Positions 25,601 to 39,300 of a stretch of DNA of 64,000 bases are shown here, one piece after another; position 1 is the first letter of the stretch, and the number at the start of each line of letters is the position of its first letter. The DNA comes from Schistocerca nitens (Eukaryota > Arthropoda > Insecta > Orthoptera > Acrididae): contig NC_064616.1 of assembly GCF_023898315.1 (NCBI RefSeq), positions 706,457,389 through 706,521,388 on the forward strand, in the 5' to 3' direction. A model generated the notes under the pieces. It was not told where the DNA came from and ran no database searches. It saw nothing but the letters and a program-made list of their open reading frames with translations. The position numbers and the translations under genes are program-made.

Positions 25601-28600
25601 AACAGGGCATAGAATATCATCAACATACTGCTGTGCTGTATGTAAGGATGTTGCGGATAACAACCAAAGGGGTCTTGCTATGAAAAGAAATAGCACCTCA
25701 GACCATCACTCCTGGTTGTTGCACCATATATCGGGCGACAGTCAGATTTGTATCCCACCCCTGTCTGGAACATCATTGGACACATCATTACTGATCAGTG
25801 GGGCTTAGTTTGAAGTGGGACTCATCACTGAAGACAGTTCTACTTCAGTCATTGAGATTGTAGGTCAAAGACATGTCTAGCAAAGCCCCAAACAGGGGTG
25901 AGATACCAACCTAACTGTCACCCGCCTTATGGCCCAACAACCAGAAGTGATTGTCCAGGATGGCATTGCTTTTCATAGCAGAAAATCTTTTATTGTCATC
26001 TGTGACACCTTTACTGCACAGCAGTACATCGACAATATTCTATGGCCTGTTTTGTTGCCCTTCATGGTAAGCCATCCTGGGCTTACATTTCAGGAAGATA
26101 ATGCCCATTGGCATGTGGCTAGAGTTTCTACTGCTTTCTTCATGCTTGCCAAGCCCTGCCTTAGCCAACGAGGTCTCCAAATCTCTCCCCAATTGAGAAT
26201 GTTGGTAGCATTATGGGCAGGGCTCTCTAGCCATCTCATGATTTTGATAATCTAATGTGTTAATTGGACATAATTTGGCATGATATTCCATATGAGGACC
26301 TCAAACAACTCTATCAATCAATGCATAAGAGGCAGAGGTGAACTAACATGTTATTGACTTGCTCAGTTTGTGAATCTGTTTCTCTAGAATCAGTCACCCA
26401 ATTTTTCTGAAACTGTAATCATCTGTTTGTCTGTACATGTGCATTACATTTACTAATTTGCATCCCTTTCAGATAATTTCTTCATGGTGCATCTTTTTTT
26501 TTTTCTTAGGGTCTAAATGCATGATTTAAGAGAAATAGAGATCTCATGCGCATTTGGGTATTGGTTTAAATTCAATGGAAAGAGTGAAACTTTGTGCCAG
26601 ATCGGGACTCGAATCTGGATTTCCCATTTTAAGCCAGTGGTCATCTTAGCCACTTTGGCTATCTGGACACACTTCTCTCCAGTCCAAATTCTCATCTTGT
26701 GACACACTACACATGTAGCATCTACTGATGATCATCCTCATCAAGAGTTCAGACATATTGCATATCCACAATGAAGTTATCATTACCAGCAAGCTGCTTA
26801 TATATGTCCAACAGGAAGACACAATTTTTGGTACAGCAAGTGTATGATAAATCGGGCATTTTATGCATTTGCACTGAGGTTATCATTACCATCAACATGC
26901 ATATATATTATTACAAGTGACATGTGATAGCAGACAAGGTGAGCACTACAATATTGGTAGTGGTGCATGTGTTCCAATGAATAAATATTTCAGACACTTG
27001 CTGTAAGTCCTCTTGAAATATACAAATCAAATTGTAATCGCTTACTTGTTCAGTGAGTTATTTCATAATGCTGTTGCAAATGGAAATAACGATAGTGGGT
27101 TTCATTAACAGGACATATCACACCCATTGGAACATCCAATGTCAATCTGTTAAGTACCAGACATCTACATCTACATCTACATCTACATGACTACTCTGCA
27201 ATTCACATTTAAGTGCTTGGCAGAGGGTTCGTCGAACCACAATCATACTATCTCTCTACCATTCCACTCCCGAACAGCGCGCGGGAAAAACGAACATCTA
27301 AACCTTTCTGTTCGAGCTCTGATTTCTCTTATAATATTTTGATTATCATTCCTAATTATGTAGGTTCTCAACAAAATATTTTCGCATTCGGAAGAGAAAG
27401 TTGGTGACTGAAATTTCGTAAATAGATCTCGCCGCAACGAAAAACATCTTTGCTGTAATGACTTCCATCCCAATTCGCATATCATATCTGCCACACTCTC
27501 TCCCCTACTATGTGATAATACAAAACGAGCTGCCCTTTTTTGCACCCTTTCGATGTCCTCCGTCAATGAGATAATCATGTGGGTAGATACTAGGGCACAT
27601 AATTGTGTCACAATTTGTGTCTGGATAAGAGACAATGATGTAATTGTTTCAAATTTAATTTTTTAACATATTAGGTAAGTTTCTCTTCAGGTGGTCTGTT
27701 CAAGATCTGTGGGAGCCATTCAGTGGTTGTGTATGATCCCATATACACAATTGTGCCAACAGACAGGCTGAATGGCCTAGGCAGAGGGCAAAGTAGTGAA
27801 CACAGCCATCACTGTTCCATGCTGTAGCAATTTTAATGGCCAGCAATGTATAAACTGCATTTTTGTGCTTTTAGCATGTGGTACTGCCTCAGGCTGTAAA
27901 TATATGTATGTATTCATTGTAATTATGCCTCAGTACAATTTAAAATGATAAATGCAGAGTGTAGAAGCTATATTATATATTCCATCTTCTAATATTATAT
28001 TTTGTAAATGAAAACTGCAAACACTTGAATCTGGTGATACCATCAAACTCTTTTGACTACTTGTCTCATTTTATGTGGGATTTGGAACCAAACAACAGAA
28101 ATAAAGCATTATTTTGATATTTTCAACAAGTATTTTAATTTATTTCCATATCCCATTACTTTTTCTTTTGTGAAAGAAACTGTATTGTTGAGAAAAATTA
28201 TGCTAAAGCAAAACTTGAAATGCAATTTACACCTTCAAAATAAATTCAAGTGATTAAATTCAATTTACATTTAACTATTTCCATTACTTCCAATTTACAA
28301 TCAATTTAATAATTTCTGTAACTTTTAGAATGAAATTAATAGCATGTCACAGATTCACTGTACATACCCTCACTTCCAGAATGATGTGGTATGTGTCACC
28401 TTTCTGGTCCACCTTCATTGAAATTTTTGAAGATTCTTTCACGACTTTTCCTTCTCTGTACCATACTATTGTTGGTTTGGGGTTTGCTTTGACCTTACAT
28501 TCCATGATGACAAGTTTTCCGCCTTGTTCCGAGACAATACGTGGTTTTTCAATGAAAGTTGGACCATCCCCTTCAGGTTCAGGCTCTGCTTCTATGTTGA

Positions 28601-30340
28601 GATTCAAGTTGGCATTACTTTCACCAAATTCATTTTTCACATGACACCGATAAATACCACCATCTGGTCCAGTTGGATCCTGCGAAGAAAATACTATCCT
28701 TTAGGGCTCATGTACAGATTTTGTAATGTTAGAACACAGTGATTGTCACGTTTAGTCCCTTAATTACATAATACAGACAAAAAAACAATAATGGTGATGA
28801 TTTTAAACGATTTTTTGCAATAATTAGAAAATAAGATGGGATTTTATGTGTGGATACTGAAAAAATTTTGATATGGACAAAGAACCATTAATACAAGAGG
28901 TTTCCACTAATATTCAGTGTTTAATATAATTTGGGACAAAGGACCAGCATCTACACACACATTGCTGAAACAGGAACAATTCCATTATGAGTGACAGCCA
29001 ATCAATTTGAGAAACAGATTTGCGATGAACGTATCCATCAGGTCAGTGCGCCGAAATGTTTGGCTACGGTAGCATCGCCTCTCCTGGGCTCGTGACCATA
29101 TCGGTTGGACTCTAGACTACTGTAAAACCGTGCCCTGGTCAGATAGTCCCGATTACAGTTGGTAAGAGCTGATGGTAGGGTTCGAGTGTGGCGCAGACCC
29201 AACGAAGCCATGGACTCGAGTTGTGATCAAGGCACTGTGCAAACTGGTGGCGACTGCGCAATGCTGTGGTCTGTGTTTACATGGAATGGACTGGATCCTG
29301 TGGTCCAGCTGAACCGATCATTGACTGGAAATGGTTATGCTCTTATATTTGGAGACCATCTGCAGCCGTTTATCAACTTAATGTTCCCAAACAAGGTTGG
29401 AATTTTTACGGATGACAATGTGCCATGTCACCAGGTCACCCTTGTTTGCAACTGGTTTGAAGAAAATTCTGGACATTTGGAGCGAAGTATTTGGCCATCC
29501 GGATTGCCCGCCGAGGGACACATTTGAGAGGTCAGTTAGTGCACAAAATCCCGCAGCGGCAACACTTTCACAGTTATGGATGCTATAGAGCAGCATGACT
29601 CAATATTTCTGCAGCGGACTTCCAACGAGTTGTGGAGTCCATGCCACGTCGAGTTGCAGAATCCTGCCTCGGGCATGGATGTTTGTGATGTCCTTAGGTT
29701 AGTTAGGTTTAAGTATTTCTAAGTTCTAGGGGACTAATGACCACAGATGTTAAGTCCCATAGTGCTCAGAGCCATTTGAACCATTTTTTGCTATCTAGTG
29801 TGCAATGCAAATCATCAACTTTTTTGTGGAATGTTACTCAAAAACAATAAATCATTTTATACTTTTTATACAGGCATTTTCAACAAAATGCAAGAGCGCG
29901 AAGCAACACAGCTGCTGCCGGGTACCAGAAAATGTGTTTCGGAGACACTGGAACATGTGGCGTTCAGAGGCAGGCAGTCTGCCAAGAAACCTATCAAAAA
30001 AATGTTCTTGGATTGAACTGTTATTACTAGTGTGTTAGAAAGTGAAATAAATTGTAGCTGTGCTTCCATTACACTCATCACATCAACATTCGGACAAAAG
30101 GAAATTTAAGCAATGAGTGGTCTCAACTGCCATCCGTTGCATTCACATGACATGTTCCTTATCACCAAGTCACAGATGACTTCCCAAGGAACTGCCTCAG
30201 ATTACAGAGATGAAAGTTTAAGGAATTTGCCAGGCTTAAGAATATTATTTGCCTAGGAAGGATCACAGGGGACAACATGAACAGGGACACTGATACAAAA
30301 AGAAGAACATAGAAAAAATAGGTTTGCTGAATGTACAAAC

Positions 30341-30371
<31 letters not shown>

Positions 30372-33300
30372 TAAATGCTACAGAGCAATAAATTTATTTG
30401 TCTTCAGAGTATCTCTATGAAGGAATTCACAATAGTGCCTGAAACTTTGCTACATCTTACAACTTGATGTGGTCTACAATCCAGAAGTATTTCCTGGCAA
30501 ATGAAAATAATCTCTATTTGCAACAAACTAAAAATGAAACCTGCAATTCAGCTAAGTAATTGTAAATTTGTCTATTGTCAAGCAAACTGATAAAAACCTG
30601 AAAAATTACTGACTGGCAACTCAAAGTCAGGAATCACTGTATCAGTTATGGTATGTTACTTTTCTTGTGTTGGTGCCAGAAGCACTTGATAATATTTATC
30701 CCATAAACATACAGCTATTTAATTAACATTACAAGAAACAACATACCTATTCCAGCCTAAATTATTGTCTAATTTTAATACAATAAATTTTACATCATCA
30801 ACTTCTTCCCCACATTCTTAGTTATGACCAGTTTTAATATACTGGTATCTTGGTTGTTTATTTCTGGATTTACCATATAGATTTCTGAAACAGTTACTTG
30901 CAATCCATTTAAATGAAGCTAAGCACTTAGAATACTTCAAACTTTTGCTACAGAATCAAGATTTTTTTTCTGACTGTTTGTTAGTGACAGTGTAAGTTAT
31001 AAGAACAGGCAATAATTCAGACATTTTGCAATAATAACTTCAGCATTTCTTGTGACAATATGTCTTTTTTTTATTGTCAAGTGACTCAAAATTTTGAAAT
31101 TTTGTTCAGTGTTTACATATTATGGACTGAGAGGTTTGTACACTGACAGGAAAAAAAAAAAAAAAAACATTCCACCAAAAAACAATTAACGTACAGTAAC
31201 GAAATTTTAGAAATACATTTGTCTAGGTAACATATTTAAGTGATTAACATTGAAAGATCACAGATTAATGTAAGTGGGGATAAGCCTTTACAAAAGTGAA
31301 ATGCTGGTACATTAACAACTAGTGTAATTGCCAGAATGTTGAATGCAGGCACGAAAACAAGCATGCATTGTGTTGTACAGGTGCTGGATGTAAGTTTGTA
31401 GTAGGCAGTTGCATGTCTATTGCTCTTGGTTGGTCAGCACAGGGATGGTTAATGCTGTTCATGGACGATGCTCGAGTTGTTGTCTGATGATGTCCCATAT
31501 GTGCTCAATGTTCATAAATGGCAGCACAATAGGTCGAATCACCAGACTGATGTACTGTTTTGCAGTCAGGGTGCACGGGATAACCACAGCAGAGCTCCTG
31601 ATGTCATACAAAACTGCACCCTTCCATAATTCCTGGTGTAGGTCCAGTCTGTTTAGCATGCAGACAGTCTGGTTGCAAGCCTTCAACTGCCCGCTCCTAA
31701 CGAACGCATGGCCATCACTGGCACCAAGACAGAACCAGCTTCCACCATAAAACACAACAGACCTATATCATGATCTCCTTTGAGCTCTCACTTGGCACAA
31801 CTGAAGCCGCAAATGGTGGTGGTTTGGGGTCAGTGGAATGTACGTAGACAGGGCACTGTCTCGGAGATATCCTTGAAGTAACCAATTTGTAACAGTTCAT
31901 TGTGTCTCTGTGGTGGCAACTATTTCTCAAGTTGCTGCTGGAGTACAATGTGCCAGAGCCCTTTGCTGATCATGACACTCTTCCCTCTCGGTAGTGCCAT
32001 GTGGCCTTCGGGAGTCCAGTCTTTTTGCGACCATACATTCTTGTGACCACTGCTGCCAGCAGTCATGTACAGTGGCTACATTCCTGCAGAGTATTTTTGC
32101 AATATCACAGAAGGAACTACCAGTTTCAGCCCTGTTACATAAGCTGACTCAAACTCATTGAGGTGTTGATAATGGTATCTTTGGTGCCTTAAAGGCATTC
32201 ATCACTAACATCAACTCACCATGTCCAGTCTCAAGGGTAACGAATGTTCACAACCATTACATCGTGCGTTTAAAGTAAAATTGATTTGCAAATGGCTCTG
32301 AGCACTATGGGACTTAACTTCTGAGGTCATCAGTCCCCTAGAACTTAGAACTACTTAAACCTAACTAACCTAAGGACATCACACACATCCATGCCCGAGG
32401 CAGGATTCGAACCTGTGTCCGTAGCAGTCAGGTGGTTCCAGACTGTAGCGCCTAGAACCGCTCGGCCACTTTGGCCAGCATTGATTTGCATCCTCATAGT
32501 GGTGCTACTAATGCCACTCTTATTCAACTGGTACAAAATCTGATTAGACATCATCTGTCAGATGTAGAAACATGCCTACCAATTTTCGTTTATGTCGCAC
32601 AGCTCCTTCTTAGTACTGCAACTTTTTTTCCGGCAGTGTATTTTCCAAAAATAAACTGCTCTATTGTTATGAGCTATGAGCTTTCTAATTCACACTACAA
32701 CACATCATCTGTTGGTTAAGCAGTTTCATTAACAGCAGTTCTCTATTATATCGCATGTCATTATGTTAGAAAGCAACACGAAAGTTAAATTCAGAACTGG
32801 TTTTATTGGTGGCAATGAATAGGTCTAAAAATTAATTGGGTAACAATCAGAAAAGGAAATTTAACTGTGATCAAGGAACAAGCAAAACATTGATATACTC
32901 CTACGTGTTGTTAGTTTGTCCACTGACGATGTTATCCACACTAACTTAAGTTAATAGATACACCAGATTTATGATAAGACTTAGGAAAAAGTCAAGATGC
33001 TGGATTAAAGAGAACTGATTTATTCTTCAGTAAGTGCTACAGACATATTTGGAGCTCATACCAATTTAAACTTCAGTGCCTTAAAGTATACTCTTTGGTT
33101 ACACACACTTGCTTCACACTCATTAACTGTTGCTCTACTAACAATTTCACAGCAGCTGTGCTGGGGAAATCACAATGCCTACCAAGTCAATTTTATTCTA
33201 TTATCCCTGTTTTTATGTTTGTTGATAAAAACCTCTCAACACAGATGTCCTCAAACACTGCCTAGAAAAAAGTCACAATTTGGTATCTTCTCAGTTTGCT

Positions 33301-36300
33301 CAATTAACGAGTTAATACCAGTATTCTTTACCTTAATCTCCAGAGTGAGTTCATAGGTATCTTCTTCTTTATCAACAGTCCGTATCTTAATTTTAGATGA
33401 TTCTTTGATAACTGTTGTTCCACGGTACCAAGTAACTTGAGGCTTTGGCTTTGCTTTACATTTACATCTCATTGTGATGAGAGTGCCAGTTTCATTTGGA
33501 ATAATTCTTGGCTTTTCTATGAAGGAAGGAGCAAATCCACCTTCATCTCCACCTATAAAGTAAATGGCAATTGTTCATAACCCATGAAAATTTGACTAGA
33601 TGCATAAGCTATAAATGTAGTAAACTGCTGAAAACACACAAAAAAATCAGCAAGCACAACAGAATACACGGGACAGTTTATACACAGAACAAGAGGGAAA
33701 ATTTTAAGATTAGATGTCACACAAGAGTTTTCTGAATACCAGCTGTCTGACACACCATCAAGGAGAAATGGGAGGACAACTCATGCAATGGGGACTTTGG
33801 GTTCAATAACAGGCTTCTTTTCTTCTTGCAGTGCATCCAGGGGTGAGCGAACATTATCAACTGAAAACTAGAAAAAGGAGGGCATTATCAAGATTAAATT
33901 TCACTTTGGAAAAGTATGTGTAACTAAAAATATGCAGACACATTCTAATGAAGACAACTGAACATAAGAAACAATTTAAAAACTGTTACAGCAGAATACC
34001 ATGAAAATAATATAGTAAATAAATTTAAAAAACAATGAAGAGACTATCAGTACTCAGTAACACAGGAGTTTGGTAAAGCTGACTGTTCTGGTACACTGTC
34101 ATTTTCTTCATGTATATGTTAGCATACCTTGGAAGTTCAATGCAATATTTGCATTGCTCTCGCCAAAATTATTGAAGGCGTTACACCGATAGTTCCCACC
34201 ATCTTCCTTCGTAGGACCGGAAATTTCTAGTGTCAACAGATATGTGTCTTTGCCTGTAGCTTTCCGAGACATGCGAACACGGTTGCTATCTGAAATTATC
34301 TTGGAACCTTGGTACCAAGTTATCTCAGGAACAGGATTTGCTTCTAATATGCATTCCATAACTAACACTTCGCCCTCTTGACGTATTGTTGGTTTCTTTG
34401 GAAAACGAGGAGCTTTTCCATCAGGAATCCTGATAAAAACAAAAGAAATGTATTTGTATGTGATGCATTGAAAGCACTTTAAGTATAAAAGTAACAGCAA
34501 AATTAACTTTCTGTGATGCAATACACAGAAATTAACAAGTGAATGAAGCTTTATGATATTGCAAAAGTAAAATTCTCATGCAGAGATGATTTATTAAAGA
34601 TGAAAAATAGTCTCCAATTTTGCAATGGTTTTACGAATAATTGACAACGAAATAAATTTATGGATATTGATTTGTGTTATTATGCATTTCATTTTCAGTA
34701 GATATTTGGATGACTGCTTTACCCACTCATCTGGCTGATGATCAGATAGCAAGCATAGCTGATATAATTGTTGACAAATTTCAGATGCCTGACATTAGTA
34801 ATGATATATTTCACACCAAAATGAAAACCTGTATCTCAACTAAATAACTTGAAATTTATCTCTTTTCAAGCAAAACATGAAAAATCACTGCCTGCTAATA
34901 CACAGAAAAAAATCACTGTATCAGTTATATACAATAATTAAATAATCATTAATAAATAAGTAAGGTTCATTTATTTCATGTCTGAGTTACAGCCCTGCAA
35001 AATTCAGATCTGTCTTACAAGGAACCCCTTGAGTGCAAGGTCGCAAAAGGACAATGATTTTTATGGCATTCAATGCCCCACATATTGTCTACCGTGCAAC
35101 CACAATACTGGCTGCTAATGACAACAGGGGATGGAACCAGAGGTATTCAATGGTGGGCACAGCATGACACTACAGAGCATAGTTGAACTGTTTAGTCAAT
35201 GAGTAACTAACAACAGTGCTACAGTGCTAGTGGTGTTGATATAAAGCAAAGCAATGGCAATGATAAAAAAAGCAAACATTGCATTATATCTACAACAACA
35301 TTTTCCAAAGCTGCCATTTCATCAGAAACGAAGCCAAGGAATTTCAGAATGAGAAAGAAGTGACAGATGAAATATTAGTGTTTCTGCAAGATGAATCAGT
35401 GGAATGCGTGCTTTCATATATGCTCCACTGTGCGGACAATGTATATGAGGAGTGTAATGATGACGATACGTGCTTAACAAGTGAAAGTGATACTGAAACT
35501 ATTATCAAGCCATGTAGTTAATCATCCTTTTTGGACAGGGAGCCACAAGTCCCATCTCCAGTGAAATGCAGTAACAGCCAACCGTTGCCCGAGGAGCAAG
35601 TACTAAACATAATTAGTACACGTAAGATCATTCACAGCATAGAAAAAAACAATTATGAACAGATTTCGAATAAGTCTGCAGCAGTATGAATGTGTACTAC
35701 ATAAGAAAAACTACAGAGATTCAAGGCAGAAAAAGGCTCACATGTTATAAAAACTGGTGTTTTCGGATTTGAAGGATGCTTGATACAATTCACACAATGT
35801 ACATGATAGTGACCTACTACATAATGCATGTCAAATTGCACGCAAAACAGATTACAGTGATTTCAAGGGAAGCAGTGGATGGTTGCATAACTTCAAACAG
35901 TGTTACAGAACTGTAAAATGTAAGATAATGAAATTTTAAACAAAGTGTCAACTTGATGATGCACAGCAAACTATGGAATCGGCCTAAAAATTTGAAGATG
36001 AGACAAACAAACATATCCAACTGTTCAGGAAAGAATTTGTTTTCAACTCAAATCAATTAGGATTTGAAGAGGAAATGCAGATGACAGGAACCCTGGAAAT
36101 TAGAGGTACCAAGGGAGTTGTTTCAAGATCAACTAACTTCAATATCCTAATGCATTCATATACAATTATGTTGACTAATAATCCGGATGTAAATTGGCCG
36201 GAAAGTTATTTATTGTGCTGTGAGAAGTTGGAGGTGCTCTGTCCCCTATGATTCCTTTTCATGTGAGTGATCTTGCAAGTGCAGTATGGAATATTTACAT

Positions 36301-39300
36301 TACAGCAAGCAAGAGTGGGAAAATGGGCATAAGTCAAATACAACTAGACGGTATGAGCACTGATTTTGTCCAATAGTTGGTCAAAATAACTTGCTTCTGT
36401 TTGATTCCTAGTCTGTGTATAAAAATCATACTCCTTTAGCATGAACTATTGCTCCTGATAAGTGTGTAACATTGCAGTTCATACCATCTGGAAGCACTGG
36501 ACAAATTCAGCCTCTGGATGGTTGTTTTTTCCATGACTATAAAACATATTATCGCACTGTCTGCAGCTATGCCTTAAGGGACAGCCAATTTCACAATATG
36601 CTCCACGAGAGACGGTTTTGCATTCGGTTGCATGCCATCACATTCTATCAGTTCTCGTTACCCCATTACACCAATATGATCCTACATGCATTCTTCAAGA
36701 CTGTATACCTAGCTGAACATCTTGCATGGTTTGTAATTCCCATGGAATTCGCCTTTGATCTTGATGGTGCAAATCTTTGTGATCACTGTGACATGCCATT
36801 TTTCATTTGGTGTTCATGGTGCAAGTTAATGGTTTGTTTTGAACATTTCTTGAATGTTGACCATGTCCATTTTGTGAAGTGTAATACATACACCCCATGG
36901 AGGGTTGATCTCTGCACTTTCCAGACAGTTATTTTCTGTTGCCCTCCAGATGCATATGGTGAGTCATAGCAGCTAATATTTTTCCCACCATAGTTGTTAA
37001 CACAAAACTTCCAAATGAGCCTTACCAAAGACTGAATTTGCGACTTCACACTCAAGGGGTTCCTTGTTAGCATTGGACTGTAGTGCAGCCAGATGAATAT
37101 TCATTGTGTAGTTTATTGGTGAAATATCATAATTCTTGTCAAAACCAACATGCTAAACATGAAAGAGTTGTGCAAGACAGCAAGTGACTCTTCATATGAA
37201 TGCTAGAAAAATTCAACAAGAACTTCCAGCCATGCTTATGTCTTTTACAAAATTGTGGTCCACAGGATTCACCACTTCAGTTACATGACAATATTCTGTT
37301 TATAGCACTTAGCATAAGATGGAAGTGCAGTTAAATATATGTGCAATAAAATTAACAACATGTGGTGAAGAATAATATTTGCAACTGTACAATTTATTTC
37401 AGATGCAGTATGACCCTAAAGATATTTGATGCTAGTACAGTGCTTTAAATTAAAACTGAATGGCATTGTACATATGTTACACAATACTTATAACAGTGAA
37501 AAATTTGCATTTGTGGATAAAATAAGTAAGCTTGAAGTATCGGACCTCCTTAGTCATCTACAGATTAACTGTCATGAACGAAAAGGGAATGCAAAATTCC
37601 AAACTTTGAAATAGCTAACCAGTTTGAGATTTCAAATATTGCAGTTTGGTTAGTGATGAATGTTCATGGTATAGTACATTGTCAGACACATGGAAGGTAG
37701 CTTACTATCTTGTGAACTTAACATTTTTTCTCTTAGTAGATGGTAAAGAACAGTTATGAAGTGCACAATCAATTTTTATAATATTTCAATGTTAAAAAAA
37801 ATTATCACTAATAGCAGAATTCATCAGTTTAATCAACTTTTATTACCATAGAGAGCATAAGAAAGTAATAGAAGACTGGATTGAAAAGACTTACAAGGTA
37901 ATAAGACAGTAGGTGATCCAAAACAGTAAGAAATTTTCAGAATTTCATGATGCACAATCATTCAGCTATATAGCAAATGTTTATTTGGCAACAAGTTTTA
38001 GATTAAAAAGTCAATCATTATCTATGTATTGCAATACTGTACACTACATTATGCTTGGCAATGTTTGGCTCATATATATTCTATTTTGTGTGTTTAATAA
38101 TCCCTTAGATTTTACACTGTAACATTTACAATTCATCATCTGTTTCTGAAATCATTTATGGGGAAATAAAAGCACAACTAATGCCAATTTTATGGAAGTG
38201 CTTACTGATTAGCAAGGCACTGCCTCATGTATGTATGTATGTACAGCTATCATATATTTGCTTGTTTACTATTTACACAAGTTTCAGATGATGGTCAAAA
38301 TATAAGACTGAAAATGATTGCAAAATATACGTTTGCACACAGATGAGTGATCATGCATCATAAAATTCATAAAAGCCTCACAATTCTTTATCACAGGACT
38401 TGACAAACCATACTCATTGGTGGCGGAGAACTAAACTCTCGGTAGCAGGTGGAACATATTTCTTACAATTTATGAAAACTTTAAAAAATCAGTTCATTGG
38501 TTAGACCATGAGACCACCTGTTTGGTCCTTTGAAATGTGAGAATTACACATTACTCATTAAGTATTGATCTTGTGGTTATAAAATGTTATGATTCTGAAT
38601 ACAATGTTGAAGAAATGTGAACAGCTAATTAAGAATGAATTTAAAAAAAACACCAATAAAGCAAAAGTAAGGCACATATTAGTGAGGCATAAAACAAACG
38701 GTGATAGGAAAATATTCAGAAAAAGAAAGCTCAGTTACAGAAAAAAAAAACATGTTTGGACTAGTGGCTAAAAGCACCAAAAGAGACAAAATAGTGAGAC
38801 TATAGCTTCCTCCTATTTTTTTATTGGCTGATATTTGTTCACTGCATTGCTCTTACTGATTTAAGTGATTATTTAGTGTGTAAGGTACACACAATAACAA
38901 GGTTACCATCAGTAGAGCATAAATTTACTATAAATTTTAATTTTTAATCATACCTAATAAGTGTTAAATTAATTTTTGCCAGATATTAACCATATATCAC
39001 ATTCCAAATTTGATTTATATATTATGTTAATAGCTGTGTATAGAGCAACTCTTGTGTAGATGTATGATTCCCATAGCTCTTATTGTAACGTGTTGCAGCA
39101 ACAGAAACTGAATGCAGCTGTCTCAATGGGAAAAAAATGTCTGTAGCTTCTGGATGCCACATACAGTGGTTTATTTACTTTGTATATGGACATTCCTCTG
39201 GATCATATGAACTATTAGCTCATGAAAATGATGCTGGTTAAGGACTAATTGTAGCACAAAAGAAGATGATTGAAGAAATTTATTACCTCGAAAAATAATT

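Noticed and set aside
35279..35521. 80-codon acidic plus-strand frame as an independent gene.
   Set aside because: It lies within the terminal repeats of the Tigger-like element and is a piece of its decayed coding region.
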